Positions 1 through 7,612 are shown, counted from the stretch's first letter. The stretch: 10,419 bases of DNA from Anaerolineaceae bacterium (GCA_021107195.1 JAIOTF010000346.1:1-10419), one strand, 5' to 3'. Notes: generated from the letters alone by a model not told the origin. Made by a program: numbers and translations.

Positions 1-2382
1 GGTGCGTGCATCATCACCGAAAACAAAAGCCTCTCCCGGAAAATTGACCGCGCTGTCTTTCCTGGCGAACAAGGCGGCCCGCATATTCACGCCATCGCCG
101 CGCTGGCACTGACCTTCAAGCTGTCGCGTTCACCAGAATTCCGTTCGCTGCAAAGCCAAATCATAAAAAATTGCAAGGTACTCACCGACCAGCTTATGGA
201 ACGCGGACTGCGCATTTCCTTTGGTGGCACAAACACGCACCTGGGAAATATTGACTGCCGCTCCATTACCGGCCCCGACGGAACCCCGCTCTCAGGTGAC
301 ATGGCTGCCCGCATTCTGGATATTGCAGGCATCGTAACCAATCGAAATACCATTCCCGGTGACAGAGCCGCGCTGCGAGCCATGGGCGTACGATATGGCA
401 CCCCCTGGATGACCCAGCGCGGCCTCGGAGAAGAGGAAATGGTAGAAGTGGGAGACATCATCGCCGATCTTCTGCAAGCCACCACGCCCTATAAAGTGAA
501 ATCACGCAGGGGCTTTGCGCTGCGCGCCAAAGTTGATTTCGAAGTCCTTGAAAAAGCAAAAATTCGGGTGCGGGAACTGGCTGCAGCTGGCGCTGTTGAT
601 GCCAAGTTTGAAAGTCATGGCTACCCGCATTTCTTCTATATCGACGACAAACCCAAATCTTCTGCTGTTTGGACGATGCTGGAATTAAGCTCTCGCAGTG
701 TTTACCATTCTGGCAATTACCAGTTCAGCGGCGATAACGCCAAATCCCTCCAGCCCGGTAAATCAATCTATCATTTCATCTATTTTGCCTTTTCCAGTGA
801 TGTTGAAGCCTTGCAGATTGGTGAAAGCCAGCGTACAAGCCTCTGTACACCGCAAGGAACAATTAAAGGCGTCCTAACCTATGTAAACCCAGGCACATAC
901 AATTTCAGCCTTCCTACAAGCAAGGCAACGCTTGCGGCGACCTGGCTGCGCGATATTTCCGACGGCTATGTCAAGTTCGATCCTGACCTAACTCGCCGTT
1001 TGCCCGGCCCGGTGACGATCCGGGAATCCAAAGCAATGCCCATCACCGAAGCTTCCGGCGAGATTTATGATTTCACCAAACCCTATTTCATCTGCACCAA
1101 TCATGGCAACGGTACACCACTGCCGGAATTCAAATGGGAGGAACCCGAAGATCCGCCGCTGAAACGCACACCTTTGTATAACGCCCACAAAGAACTTGGT
1201 GCCCGCATCATCCCCTTTGCAGGGTGGGAAATGCCAGTTTGGTACACCTCGGTTGTCGAAGAACACCTTGCAACTCGGCAGGCAGCCGGCCTGTTTGATA
1301 TTGCCCACATGGGCGTATATCAATGCGAAGGCCCTGAAGCGGCCAGCTTTCTCGACTGTGTTTGCGGCAATGATATCAATTCCCTGGGTATTGGTGAGTC
1401 CTGTTATACACATTTGCTTGACCCACATGCCAATGTGATCGACGACTTGATGGTTTATCGGCGCGATCAGAATGTCTTCCTGATCGTCGTCAACGCTTCG
1501 AATGATGATAAAGACTGGGCATGGTTGAAAGCTGTCCATTCAGGTGAAATTATGGTCGACCCCAACCGTCCTTGGGTGCGTGCATTTGGCCGCAATGCTG
1601 TCCTGCGTAACTTGCGCGATCCAAAAGAAAGCGAAGATATGCGCGTTGGACTGGCCTTGCAAGGCCGACTCGCGCGGGAAATTCTGATCTCACTGGGTTG
1701 CAGCGATGAAGATTTTTCAAAGATCAAACGTCTGACCCGCACCCGCCTGTGCGATGCTGTTGTCGGTGGTTTTAACTTGATTGTCTCACGCACCGGATAC
1801 ACGGGAGAGAAGATGGCATTTGAACTCTTCGTCCACCCGCACCAGGCTGCTGCCCTGTGGAAAGCACTTCTCAAAGCTGGCGAATCCTCTGGCCTCAAGC
1901 CATGCGGACTTGGCGCCCGCGATTCCCTCCGCACAGAAGCCGGATTACCGCTTTACGGGCATGAGATGAGCGGAGAAATCAATTTGGGCGTCGCCGAAGC
2001 CGGGTTTGGCGCCTATGTAAAAGTCTACAAGCCCTGGTTCATCGGTCGCAAAGCATACCTGGATCGCCAGGCAGCCCATAAGGCAGAGGTGATTCGATTC
2101 CGCTTTGAAGAAAAAGGGGTACGCATGGCTCACCTGGGAAACCCGGTACTCGACAAAAAAGGCCGCACGATCGGAACAGTAACGAGCTGTGCGATCGACA
2201 GCGAGGGCTTTCTCACCGGTCAGGCCTACCTTGATCTAAAATACACTAAAGAAGGTACGCAAATTCACATCTTTCAGAGTGCTTCAAAGAAAGCTGGAAA
2301 AGCCCCAGCCGAACTAAAATTAGGCGACAGGATTTCACTGCCTGATTCGGCCATCGTCCTTACGCGGTTCCCTAAACTTTAA
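1..2382 (+). CDS. glyA-gcvT: Serine hydroxymethyltransferase / aminomethyltransferase (T-protein) fusion, 3' part
   Basis: The reading frame is open from the first base, so the gene begins upstream; 793 codons are visible. The first ~165 residues are the C-terminal part of SHMT: FPGEQGGP followed by HAIAALA (where SHMTs have FPGxQGGP), NRNTIPGD, and GVRYGTP followed by RGLGEEEM. The PLP-binding lysine should lie just upstream of the window. A linker of about 220 residues follows. From roughly visible residue 388 comes a complete glycine-cleavage T-protein: KRTPLYNAHKELGA, FAGWEMPV, IDDLMVY (with the expected catalytic Asp), SRTGYTGE, GLGARDSLRTEAGLPLYG. SHMT interconverts serine and glycine with methylene-THF. 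The T-protein releases ammonia from the aminomethylated lipoyl H-protein and forms methylene-THF. Fusing them joins two cytosolic enzymes that share the folate product, so channelling or co-regulation is a plausible inference. A hairpin terminator follows 6 bases after the stop. The domain calls are secure; catalytic competence of the SHMT half cannot be judged because it is cut. Confidence 0.93.
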   Translation, partial: GACIITENKSLSRKIDRAVFPGEQGGPHIHAIAALALTFKLSRSPEFRSLQSQIIKNCKVLTDQLMERGLRISFGGTNTHLGNIDCRSITGPDGTPLSGDMAARILDIAGIVTNRNTIPGDRAALRAMGVRYGTPWMTQRGLGEEEMVEVGDIIADLLQATTPYKVKSRRGFALRAKVDFEVLEKAKIRVRELAAAGAVDAKFESHGYPHFFYIDDKPKSSAVWTMLELSSRSVYHSGNYQFSGDNAKSLQPGKSIYHFIYFAFSSDVEALQIGESQRTSLCTPQGTIKGVLTYVNPGTYNFSLPTSKATLAATWLRDISDGYVKFDPDLTRRLPGPVTIRESKAMPITEASGEIYDFTKPYFICTNHGNGTPLPEFKWEEPEDPPLKRTPLYNAHKELGARIIPFAGWEMPVWYTSVVEEHLATRQAAGLFDIAHMGVYQCEGPEAASFLDCVCGNDINSLGIGESCYTHLLDPHANVIDDLMVYRRDQNVFLIVVNASNDDKDWAWLKAVHSGEIMVDPNRPWVRAFGRNAVLRNLRDPKESEDMRVGLALQGRLAREILISLGCSDEDFSKIKRLTRTRLCDAVVGGFNLIVSRTGYTGEKMAFELFVHPHQAAALWKALLKAGESSGLKPCGLGARDSLRTEAGLPLYGHEMSGEINLGVAEAGFGAYVKVYKPWFIGRKAYLDRQAAHKAEVIRFRFEEKGVRMAHLGNPVLDKKGRTIGTVTSCAIDSEGFLTGQAYLDLKYTKEGTQIHIFQSASKKAGKAPAELKLGDRISLPDSAIVLTRFPKL
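712..951 (+). repeat. Degenerate T-protein-like segment within the SHMT/GcvT linker
   Basis: This part of the fused protein aligns by eye with the N-terminal part of the genuine T-protein domain further along the same chain (about nt 1312-1545). GNYQFSGDNAKSL matches GVYQCEGPEAASF at G, Y, Q, G, A and S. DVEALQIGESQRTSLCTPQG matches DINSLGIGESCYTHLLDPHA at D, L, IGES, T, L and P. Both are followed at similar distance by a TWL or AWL element. The first copy carries about 9 extra residues between the two blocks. At the position of IDDLMVY, where the T-protein catalytic Asp sits, the first copy reads IKGVLTY, so it should be catalytically dead. I infer a partial internal duplication that now serves as a structural connector, or an ancient related fold. 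No nucleotide-level repeat remains. Confidence 0.6.
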
Positions 2383-2388
2383 TCTCTT

Positions 2389-2422
2389 GGCGGGTGTTTA
2401 TAACACCCGCCATTTTGTTTTT
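2389..2422 (+). terminator. Rho-independent terminator of the glyA-gcvT fusion
   Basis: A perfect 10-bp stem (GGCGGGTGTT / AACACCCGCC, 2389-2398 with 2402-2411) has a 3-base loop (TAT). It is followed by ATTTTGTTTTT, a good U-tract. It starts 6 bases after the stop codon of the fusion gene and lies before the ribosome binding site of the next gene, so it should separate the two transcription units. Confidence 0.93.
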
Positions 2423-2464
2423 CGCGACTTATTCAACCAACCTGTTTCAACAAGGAGATAACGT

Positions 2465-3685
2465 ATGCAAACCCTATGGGACCAACGCTACGCACAACGC
2501 GCCCAACGCATGTCAAGTTCAGTGATTCGGGAGCTACTCAAATTCACCGCAGAACCCGACGTGATCTCATTCGCTGGCGGCCTTCCTGCCCCTTCTGTTT
2601 TTCCGGTTGAGGAATTCAAGCAAGCCGCTATACGAGTATTGGATACTGATGGTCCAAACGCCTTGCAATATGGCACAACAGAAGGATACAAACCGCTAAG
2701 AGAATGGATTGTCAAATACAGCGCCGAATTTGGCATCAATATAAATATCAACAACGTCTTAATCACATCAGGTTCACAACAAGGGTTAGATTTGATTGGA
2801 AAAGTCTTCGTCAATCCAGGAGACAGAATTCTTGTTGAAGCCCCCACATACTTGGGCGCAATACAAGCCTGGAACGCTTACCAGACTGAATATATTAGTG
2901 TAGATTCTGACGCTAATGGATTAAAAATCGATGCCCTCGAAGCTGCTTTGCGGGCAGGTCCTAAATTCATTTATGTATTGCCGAATTTTCAAAATCCAAC
3001 AGGACGTACAACGAACCTCGAGCGCCGCAAGCAGCTCGTCACTCTGGCCCAACAGTATGGTGTCCCGATCATTGAAGATGACCCCTATGGGAAACTTCGC
3101 TTTGAAGGGGAGCATATTCCCAGCGTTTTAACACTTGACAGCAAATATGCGGATCCGGACTGTAAAACTCCTTATGCAGGCAATGTAATCTATCTAAGCA
3201 CCTTTTCAAAAATCCTGGCTCCTGGACTTCGCCTGGCCTGGGTGATCGCACCAGAAACCGTGATCCAGGCCTTGGTCAAAGCCAAACAGGGCGCTGACTT
3301 GAACACCGCAAAAATCATCCAGATGACCACCCACGAAGTCTGTAAAAATGGCTTTATAGACAAGCATATTGAGATCATTCGCAAGGTCTATCGTGAGCGC
3401 CGAGATGTCATGCTGCGCTGCCTGGAAGACTTCATGCCGGAGGGCGTTCAATGGACATCACCCCAAGGCGGTCTCTTCTTGTGGGTTACACTGCCGGACC
3501 ACATCAATACCACCCAACTTCTCAAAGAAGCCTTGAAAGAAAAGGTGGCTTTTGTGCCCGGAGAATATTTCTTCCCGTGTGGCGGTGGACAAAACACCAT
3601 GCGACTGAATTTCTCTTTCTCCCGTCCAGAACTCATAACTGAAGGTATTTCTCGACTCGGCAAGGCGATAAAAAATCATATCTAA
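2465..3685 (+). CDS. PLP-dependent aminotransferase, LysN/2-aminoadipate type
   Basis: The 406-residue protein has the full class I/II aminotransferase fold signature and the usual family length. Visible elements are SFAGGLPAPSVFP (31-47 region), YGTTEGYKPLREW (69-81), TSGSQQGLDL (101-110), NFQNPTG with N177, EDDPYG with the cofactor-ring Asp D205 and Y208, STFSKILAPGLRL with the Schiff-base lysine K249, and MRLNFSF with the substrate-carboxylate arginine R380. The closest pattern is the LysN / 2-aminoadipate / MocR-catalytic-domain group, which moves amino groups between amino acids and 2-oxo acids. There is no N-terminal HTH, so this is a free enzyme and not a MocR regulator. The amino-acid substrate cannot be told from sequence. 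The start is supported by AAGGAG (2452-2457) 7 bases upstream. I see no convincing promoter in the 42 bases after the preceding terminator, so transcription may depend partly on read-through. Confidence 0.9.
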   Translation: MQTLWDQRYAQRAQRMSSSVIRELLKFTAEPDVISFAGGLPAPSVFPVEEFKQAAIRVLDTDGPNALQYGTTEGYKPLREWIVKYSAEFGINININNVLITSGSQQGLDLIGKVFVNPGDRILVEAPTYLGAIQAWNAYQTEYISVDSDANGLKIDALEAALRAGPKFIYVLPNFQNPTGRTTNLERRKQLVTLAQQYGVPIIEDDPYGKLRFEGEHIPSVLTLDSKYADPDCKTPYAGNVIYLSTFSKILAPGLRLAWVIAPETVIQALVKAKQGADLNTAKIIQMTTHEVCKNGFIDKHIEIIRKVYRERRDVMLRCLEDFMPEGVQWTSPQGGLFLWVTLPDHINTTQLLKEALKEKVAFVPGEYFFPCGGGQNTMRLNFSFSRPELITEGISRLGKAIKNHI

Positions 3686-3740
3686 ACCTTTGCCAGGCGT
3701 AATCACTTTCAACCTTACAAATTGTATGAGTTGACTAACG

Positions 3741-3785
3741 ATAAACAGTTCCTCGGCTTCTGGCCACGGAGCTGTTTATTTTATT
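3741..3785 (+). terminator. Probable intrinsic terminator after the aminotransferase
   Basis: A 12-bp stem (ATAAACAGTTCC at 3741-3752 with GGAGCTGTTTAT at 3768-3779, one G-T wobble) has a 15-base loop. The descending arm runs directly into a T-rich tract (TTTATTTTATTC), so it works in the + direction. In the opposite direction no T-run follows, so it would be a poor terminator for the converging kinase gene. Confidence 0.7.
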
Positions 3786-3794
3786 CGCGAAAGA

Positions 3795-5525
3795 TCAACG
3801 CTGGTGACAGGTGGTATCTTCCCACAATTTAAATTTTTCAAAAATTGATCCGCCATAAAATTCCATCAACAGCGAATTGTCCGGGATGAGATCAACATTC
3901 ATCGGCAGGAACCACTCCAGCAGCGCCAAAAGCCGCTTTGCCTCAACATGCGCTGGCGTACCGTAAGGAACCTGACGCAAAATTGGCTCTGCAAGTGGTT
4001 TCAGGGCAGCCAATTCATATACCAAAGCTGAGTTGAATATCTCGTCAGCGTTATTTTGATAGGGGAAAATATTGCGTTTTTCTCCCCGGCGCACGGATTC
4101 CCATTGTCCGATCGTCTGGCTGGCAGAATATCCTCGGTCACGCGCATCCCGCACAATTCTCCGAATCAATCTTGTATCCGTGGTAGAAATCCGATTTTGG
4201 CGATCCAGATTTAACTGGGTCAAAGCAGAGATATATATCCGGAAAATACGCTCTTGGGGCACATCCGCGATTAACTTCGGATTCAATCCATGAATGCCTT
4301 CCAGGATGATCAACTGGTCCGACGCCAGTTTCACCACTTCGCCAGATTCACTCAGTCCCGATTTGAAATTGTAATGCAGCAGTTGAACCTCTTCCCCAGC
4401 CATCATCTGTTGCAGATGCTCGCCAAGGGCTTTGGTATTCAAAGCATTCAGGGATTCATAATCATATTTTCCATCATCCCCGATCGGGGTCTTAGAGCGA
4501 TCAACAAAATAATTGTCCATCTCCAGCGCAAATGGTGAGATTCCCTGGGCGATTAACTGCACCGCAAGCCGCTTAGAGAATGTGGTTTTTCCAGAAGAAG
4601 ATGGCCCTGCTATCACAATCACCGATTTCTCAGGCCGTTCAACGATCTTTCTGGCAATTTCAGCTATACGCATCTCGTGCAACGCTTCCGATACCAGCAC
4701 CACACCCCGAATCCGGTTTTCTTCGATTGCATCGTTCAAAGCGCCGACACTCCCGACACCTAGACGTTCCAGCCACTTGCCGTATTCTTGAAATGTTCCA
4801 ATCAAGCGTAATGATTCCGGCGCAGGTTGAATCTCTTTAGGGCGATGGCGACGCGGAAAGCGCAGGATGAAACCTTCTTCCATCGAAGAAAGCGCAAACC
4901 AGCGCATATATCCGGTGGAAACTACCATATATCCATGATGATAATCACGGTGTTCTGCCAATTGATACATCATCAAATGCGGTTTCTGCCTGTATTTCAT
5001 CAAGCGCACTTTATCAGATTGTCCTCTTTCCTCAAAATACGCTACTGCTACATCTAACGGTATCTGCCTACGTTCAATAGGGAGATCAGCGATTACCAGT
5101 TTGCGCATATGTTCTTCAAGCTGCTTCAATTCAGCATCTGTCAAAGGTGCTCTACCGACTACTTGACAATAAAAACCACCGGATGAAACAGAGTGATCCA
5201 CAGTCAGGGCACCATCAGTGAAAAGATCATCATACGCCGCCTCCAGCAGGTAGATCAGTGAGCGGCGATAGATGCGCGCCCCATCAGGATCAGCCATGCG
5301 GATAGGCGTTACTTGAGATTCAATGTTGATAGGGTAGCTCAATTCCCGTAAGCCGCCATTGATGATCGCCCCAACAATCTGCTGTTCATCCCAATCCGGG
5401 AGCGACTTCAGGAATTTTTCCACAGTTGCGTGCCGCGGCCCTGAAAGAACTTGTCCATCAGGCAAAAAGATATCAACCGTCTCTCGCGGAGATTGTCTGA
5501 TTTCTACATCAACTTGCTTATTCAT
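3795..5525 (-). CDS. Nucleoside (uridine-type) kinase fused to a ThrRS-like TGS/SAD N-terminus
   Basis: The 576-residue protein has three parts. Residues ~15-75 are TGS-like (VDIFLPDGQ, AIINGGLREL). Residues ~80-235 resemble the N2/SAD editing domain of threonyl-tRNA synthetase (GGFYCQV, a PIERRQIPLDVAVAYFEERG stretch, DYHHGYMVVSTG). Residues ~300-500 are a phosphoribulokinase/uridine-kinase P-loop domain: Walker A GPSSSGKTT (307-315), MDNYF (336-340), KTPIGDDGKYDYESLNALN, LIILEGIHGLN as Walker B with E409, and an arginine-rich lid near 452-466. The kinase part should phosphorylate a nucleoside or related small molecule in the cytosol; databases usually call such fusions nucleoside or uridine kinase, but the real substrate is not established by sequence. 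The SAD domain's HxxxH and CxxxH editing residues look replaced. The start is supported by AGGGG 8 bases upstream. The gene is monocistronic in appearance. Confidence 0.88.
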   Translation of the reverse strand: MNKQVDVEIRQSPRETVDIFLPDGQVLSGPRHATVEKFLKSLPDWDEQQIVGAIINGGLRELSYPINIESQVTPIRMADPDGARIYRRSLIYLLEAAYDDLFTDGALTVDHSVSSGGFYCQVVGRAPLTDAELKQLEEHMRKLVIADLPIERRQIPLDVAVAYFEERGQSDKVRLMKYRQKPHLMMYQLAEHRDYHHGYMVVSTGYMRWFALSSMEEGFILRFPRRHRPKEIQPAPESLRLIGTFQEYGKWLERLGVGSVGALNDAIEENRIRGVVLVSEALHEMRIAEIARKIVERPEKSVIVIAGPSSSGKTTFSKRLAVQLIAQGISPFALEMDNYFVDRSKTPIGDDGKYDYESLNALNTKALGEHLQQMMAGEEVQLLHYNFKSGLSESGEVVKLASDQLIILEGIHGLNPKLIADVPQERIFRIYISALTQLNLDRQNRISTTDTRLIRRIVRDARDRGYSASQTIGQWESVRRGEKRNIFPYQNNADEIFNSALVYELAALKPLAEPILRQVPYGTPAHVEAKRLLALLEWFLPMNVDLIPDNSLLMEFYGGSIFEKFKLWEDTTCHQR

Positions 5526-5572
5526 AAAGTAAACCCCTGATCTCTAACAATTTTCTTGTAAGACGTTAAGCG

Positions 5573-5588
5573 CTTCTTTTCAAAGAAG
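5573..5588. promoter_or_regulatory. Inverted repeat in the leader of the kinase gene
   Basis: CTTCTTT (5573-5579) and AAAGAAG (5582-5588) form a perfect 7-bp inverted repeat separated by 2 bases. It lies just downstream of the predicted transcription start of the kinase gene and about 50 bases before its start codon. It could be an operator for a dimeric repressor or a small leader hairpin; the 2-base gap is too tight for a good RNA hairpin. Function is unproven. Confidence 0.3.
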
Positions 5589-5595
5589 GAAAGCA

Positions 5596-5624
5596 ATTAT
5601 ACCAAGAATACGAGAGGGCTACAA
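5596..5624 (-). promoter_or_regulatory. Predicted sigma70-type promoter of the kinase gene
   Basis: On the minus strand there is a perfect TATAAT -10 (5601-5596), preceded after exactly 17 bases by TTGTAG (5624-5619) as a partial -35. Transcription would start near 5589, leaving a leader of roughly 60 bases before the ATG at 5525. The -35 matches only its first half, so the call rests mainly on the -10 and spacing. Confidence 0.6.
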
Positions 5625-5661
5625 AAAAACAATGAACGCCCTTGAAAATACTTGATTCTTA

Positions 5662-6659
5662 TTATTCCATAAAATGCGGCCAAAATATCTTATAGCGTGG
5701 ATTAACCCTTCGTATTAAGCGATAAGCATAAGATTGAAAGCCAAAACAGGGCCAATATCGCGCCGCAGCAGGATTGGTCGTTCGCCAATCAGTCGTGATC
5801 ACTTCATAGCCCTGTTGATGGGCAATATTCAGAGCATGAGTGAACAAGACCCTGCCAATCCCCCGCCCTCGATAGTCTGAATGAGTAGCGCAACTGTGAA
5901 ATGAGCTGTTTCAGGGGCTCCCAGCAAATAAGTAGGACCAATTTCCTCGGCGTTGATCACAACAAAAGAAACGATTTGATCGCCATCTAAGGCAATCCAG
6001 GTTGTCGAGTCTGGATCCGAAGCCAACTCGGCATACGCCGGCAGCAAACCGGCCAGATGCTCAACCGGTACCGGTTCCCAAACCGGAGCGAGATTATAAT
6101 GTCCGGCAATCCAGCCACCACAGTGATACAGTTGATCTGCATCCGAAAGCAAAACTTCCCGAATGACAATGCCATCCGGTGGTTCGATCTCTGCCCTCTC
6201 ATCATCAACTGACGCCAAGGCATACTCCTGTTCCTGGCCAAAACTTAGCGAAAAACTAACATCAAGCCAGGCTGACAGTGCAGGGCAAACAAGATAATGG
6301 TTCAACACACCATCCTAAATCCACCGCTTTCCTGCTGACGCGTATAACCTGCGCAGCTTTTCTGTATCATTTTTATCCTCAAAGGCAATCCCGCCAAACG
6401 GCACCCACGCGTGCCTCCCAAAGAATGCGTTCTCGTCATAAACACCAAACAGGTAGCCGATCACCCTGTCCTGTTCCATCATCATCACACCGTAACAGTC
6501 CCTTTTCTCAAATTGCGCAGCCAGAAAGGCTTTTGCCACTCCCTGATCGGTGACACGCTTTGGTAAAAGCGGAAAAGCTTTCAAGATGCCAGAAAACTGC
6601 TGAACCAAAAGGTCGGATGCTGAGGGCAGATGGTCGTGTTGAAAAGGAATAATCTCCAT
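5662..6659 (-). pseudogene. GNAT-family acetyltransferase gene, broken by a nonsense codon and a frameshift
   Basis: Three pieces together make one ~331-residue GNAT-superfamily protein. Piece 1 (6659-6318) begins MEIIPFQHDHLP and reaches LYASAGKRWI, then meets an in-frame TAG (6317-6315). The same frame continues directly with DGVLNHYLVCPALSAW and FSLGFGQEQ-like sequence (LSFGQEQEYAL) to HFTV near 5892. There the frame changes: the acetyl-CoA-binding RGRGIG and the C-terminal TTDWRTTNPAAARYW, CFGFQSYAYRLIRR are encoded two bases out of phase, to the TAA at 5662. Skipping one GC of the GCGC at 5888-5891 restores TVATHSDYRGRGIG, the pattern expected of the family. The intact enzyme would transfer an acetyl group from acetyl-CoA to an unknown acceptor. 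The start at 6659 has AGGA 6 bases upstream; a further ATG at 6731 exists but lacks family-like sequence. Two lesions argue for true decay, although assembly error is possible for either. Confidence 0.82.
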
Positions 6660-6750
6660 AAGGTATCCTGGGATTGTATCTCCAATGAAAATGATATATT
6701 GCAACTTTCTAATCCTATGCCGATGATACAAACAGAAGCCTGACTTCGTT

Positions 6751-6756
6751 TATAAT
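6751..6756 (+). promoter_or_regulatory. Predicted -10 element of the LipM-like gene
   Basis: A perfect TATAAT lies 24 bases before the start codon. The region 17 bases upstream has no good -35 match. Transcription would begin near 6763, giving a leader of about 18 bases that contains just the GGAGG ribosome binding site (6768-6772). Confidence 0.5.
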
Positions 6757-6780
6757 TCTTGGAAACCGGAGGAAAAGAAC

Positions 6781-7605
6781 ATGCAACCTGCTGAGTGGAG
6801 ATTGATCATTTCTGGACCTGCTGAAGGTCCCTACAATATGGCGCTGGATGAAGCCATCCTTGAATGTGTTGGGAAGCAGATGTCTCCTCCAACTCTGCGT
6901 CTATATGCATGGGATCCTCCATGCCTTTCGCTGGGTTTCTCTCAACCGATCGCAGATATTGACCAAACCGTTCTGAAACAAAATGGATGGCAGCTTTGTC
7001 GCCGTCCAACCGGGGGGCGGGCCATACTTCACACCGATGAACTCACCTATGCCGTCATCGGTCCTGTAAATGATCCCCTTCTACGCGGCGGTGTCCTGGA
7101 AAGTTACCGGCGAATTGCTACCGCCTTGCAAAACACTTTGCTGAGGCTTGGTTTACAAGCTCAAGCGGATAAAGAATACAATTTACCCTGGGAAACATCC
7201 CCACAGGCAGCGGTATGCTTCGAATCCCCATCAAATTATGAAATCACCGTCAACGGCAAGAAAATTTTCGGCAGCGCTCAAGCCAGGAAAGCACATTCCG
7301 TGCTGCAGCATGGTTCTCTGCCACTCTACGGCGATTTAACCCGCATTACAAGCGCAGTGCGATACCCAGATAAGATTAGCCGGAAAAAAGCTGCTGAGCG
7401 CCTCCTGGAGCACGCTGCGACAGTGGAAATGTTCCTCAATACTAAAATTGCCTGGCAAACGGCAGCAGATATCTTCATCCAGGCTTTTCAAAGTAGTTTA
7501 AATATCAAGCTGTTACCTGACAAACTCACTAAAGAAGAATTAGAACGGGCCGCTTTGCTGCTGGAAGAAAAACATGCCAATCAAAAATGGCTGGCAAAAA
7601 CCTGA
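6781..7605 (+). CDS. Lipoate/octanoate-protein ligase family protein, LipM-like octanoyltransferase
   Basis: The 274-residue protein belongs to the biotin/lipoate A/B ligase fold family. Seen in order are GPYNMALDEAIL (16-27), LRLYAWDPPCLSLGFSQ (39-55), RRPTGGRAILH (74-84) which is the octanoyl/lipoyl-binding loop, CFESPSNYEI with C146, and NGKKIFGSAQARK with the conserved lysine K161. A cysteine in the CF..PS.YE context is the acyl-enzyme residue of Bacillus-type LipM and LipL; in LplA ligases it is not used. I therefore favour octanoyl-[ACP]:protein octanoyltransferase, which modifies H-protein or E2 lysines before LipA inserts sulfur, or an amidotransferase of the LipL kind. LplA-type ligation is a less likely alternative. 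It fits a genome using the glycine cleavage system, part of which is encoded at the start of this window. The ribosome binding site GGAGG sits 8 bases before ATG. The gene converges with the DUF4230 gene. Confidence 0.87.
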   Translation: MQPAEWRLIISGPAEGPYNMALDEAILECVGKQMSPPTLRLYAWDPPCLSLGFSQPIADIDQTVLKQNGWQLCRRPTGGRAILHTDELTYAVIGPVNDPLLRGGVLESYRRIATALQNTLLRLGLQAQADKEYNLPWETSPQAAVCFESPSNYEITVNGKKIFGSAQARKAHSVLQHGSLPLYGDLTRITSAVRYPDKISRKKAAERLLEHAATVEMFLNTKIAWQTAADIFIQAFQSSLNIKLLPDKLTKEELERAALLLEEKHANQKWLAKT

Positions 7606-7612
7606 CCCGCAA

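Noticed and set aside
988..1539. Long minus-strand reading frame opposite the glyA-gcvT fusion
   Set aside because: It lies wholly antisense to strongly conserved enzyme sequence, and its translation has no domain-like character; a shadow of the real gene.
5880..5900. Programmed ribosomal frameshift in the GNAT gene
   Set aside because: No slippery heptamer, downstream pseudoknot or upstream Shine-Dalgarno-like stimulator is evident, and the upstream stop codon already prevents full-length synthesis.
5829..6308. A separate 159-residue protein starting with GTG at 6308
   Set aside because: It begins just after the amber codon in the same frame, has no ribosome binding site, and lacks the acetyl-CoA-binding half, which lies in another frame. 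It is the middle of the broken GNAT gene.
6315..6317. TAG read as a sense codon (amber recoding) in the GNAT gene
   Set aside because: The same gene also carries a frameshift, and no pyrrolysine or other recoding context is present. Other complete genes here end in TAA or TGA, but the sample is too small to suggest TAG reassignment. Decay is simpler.
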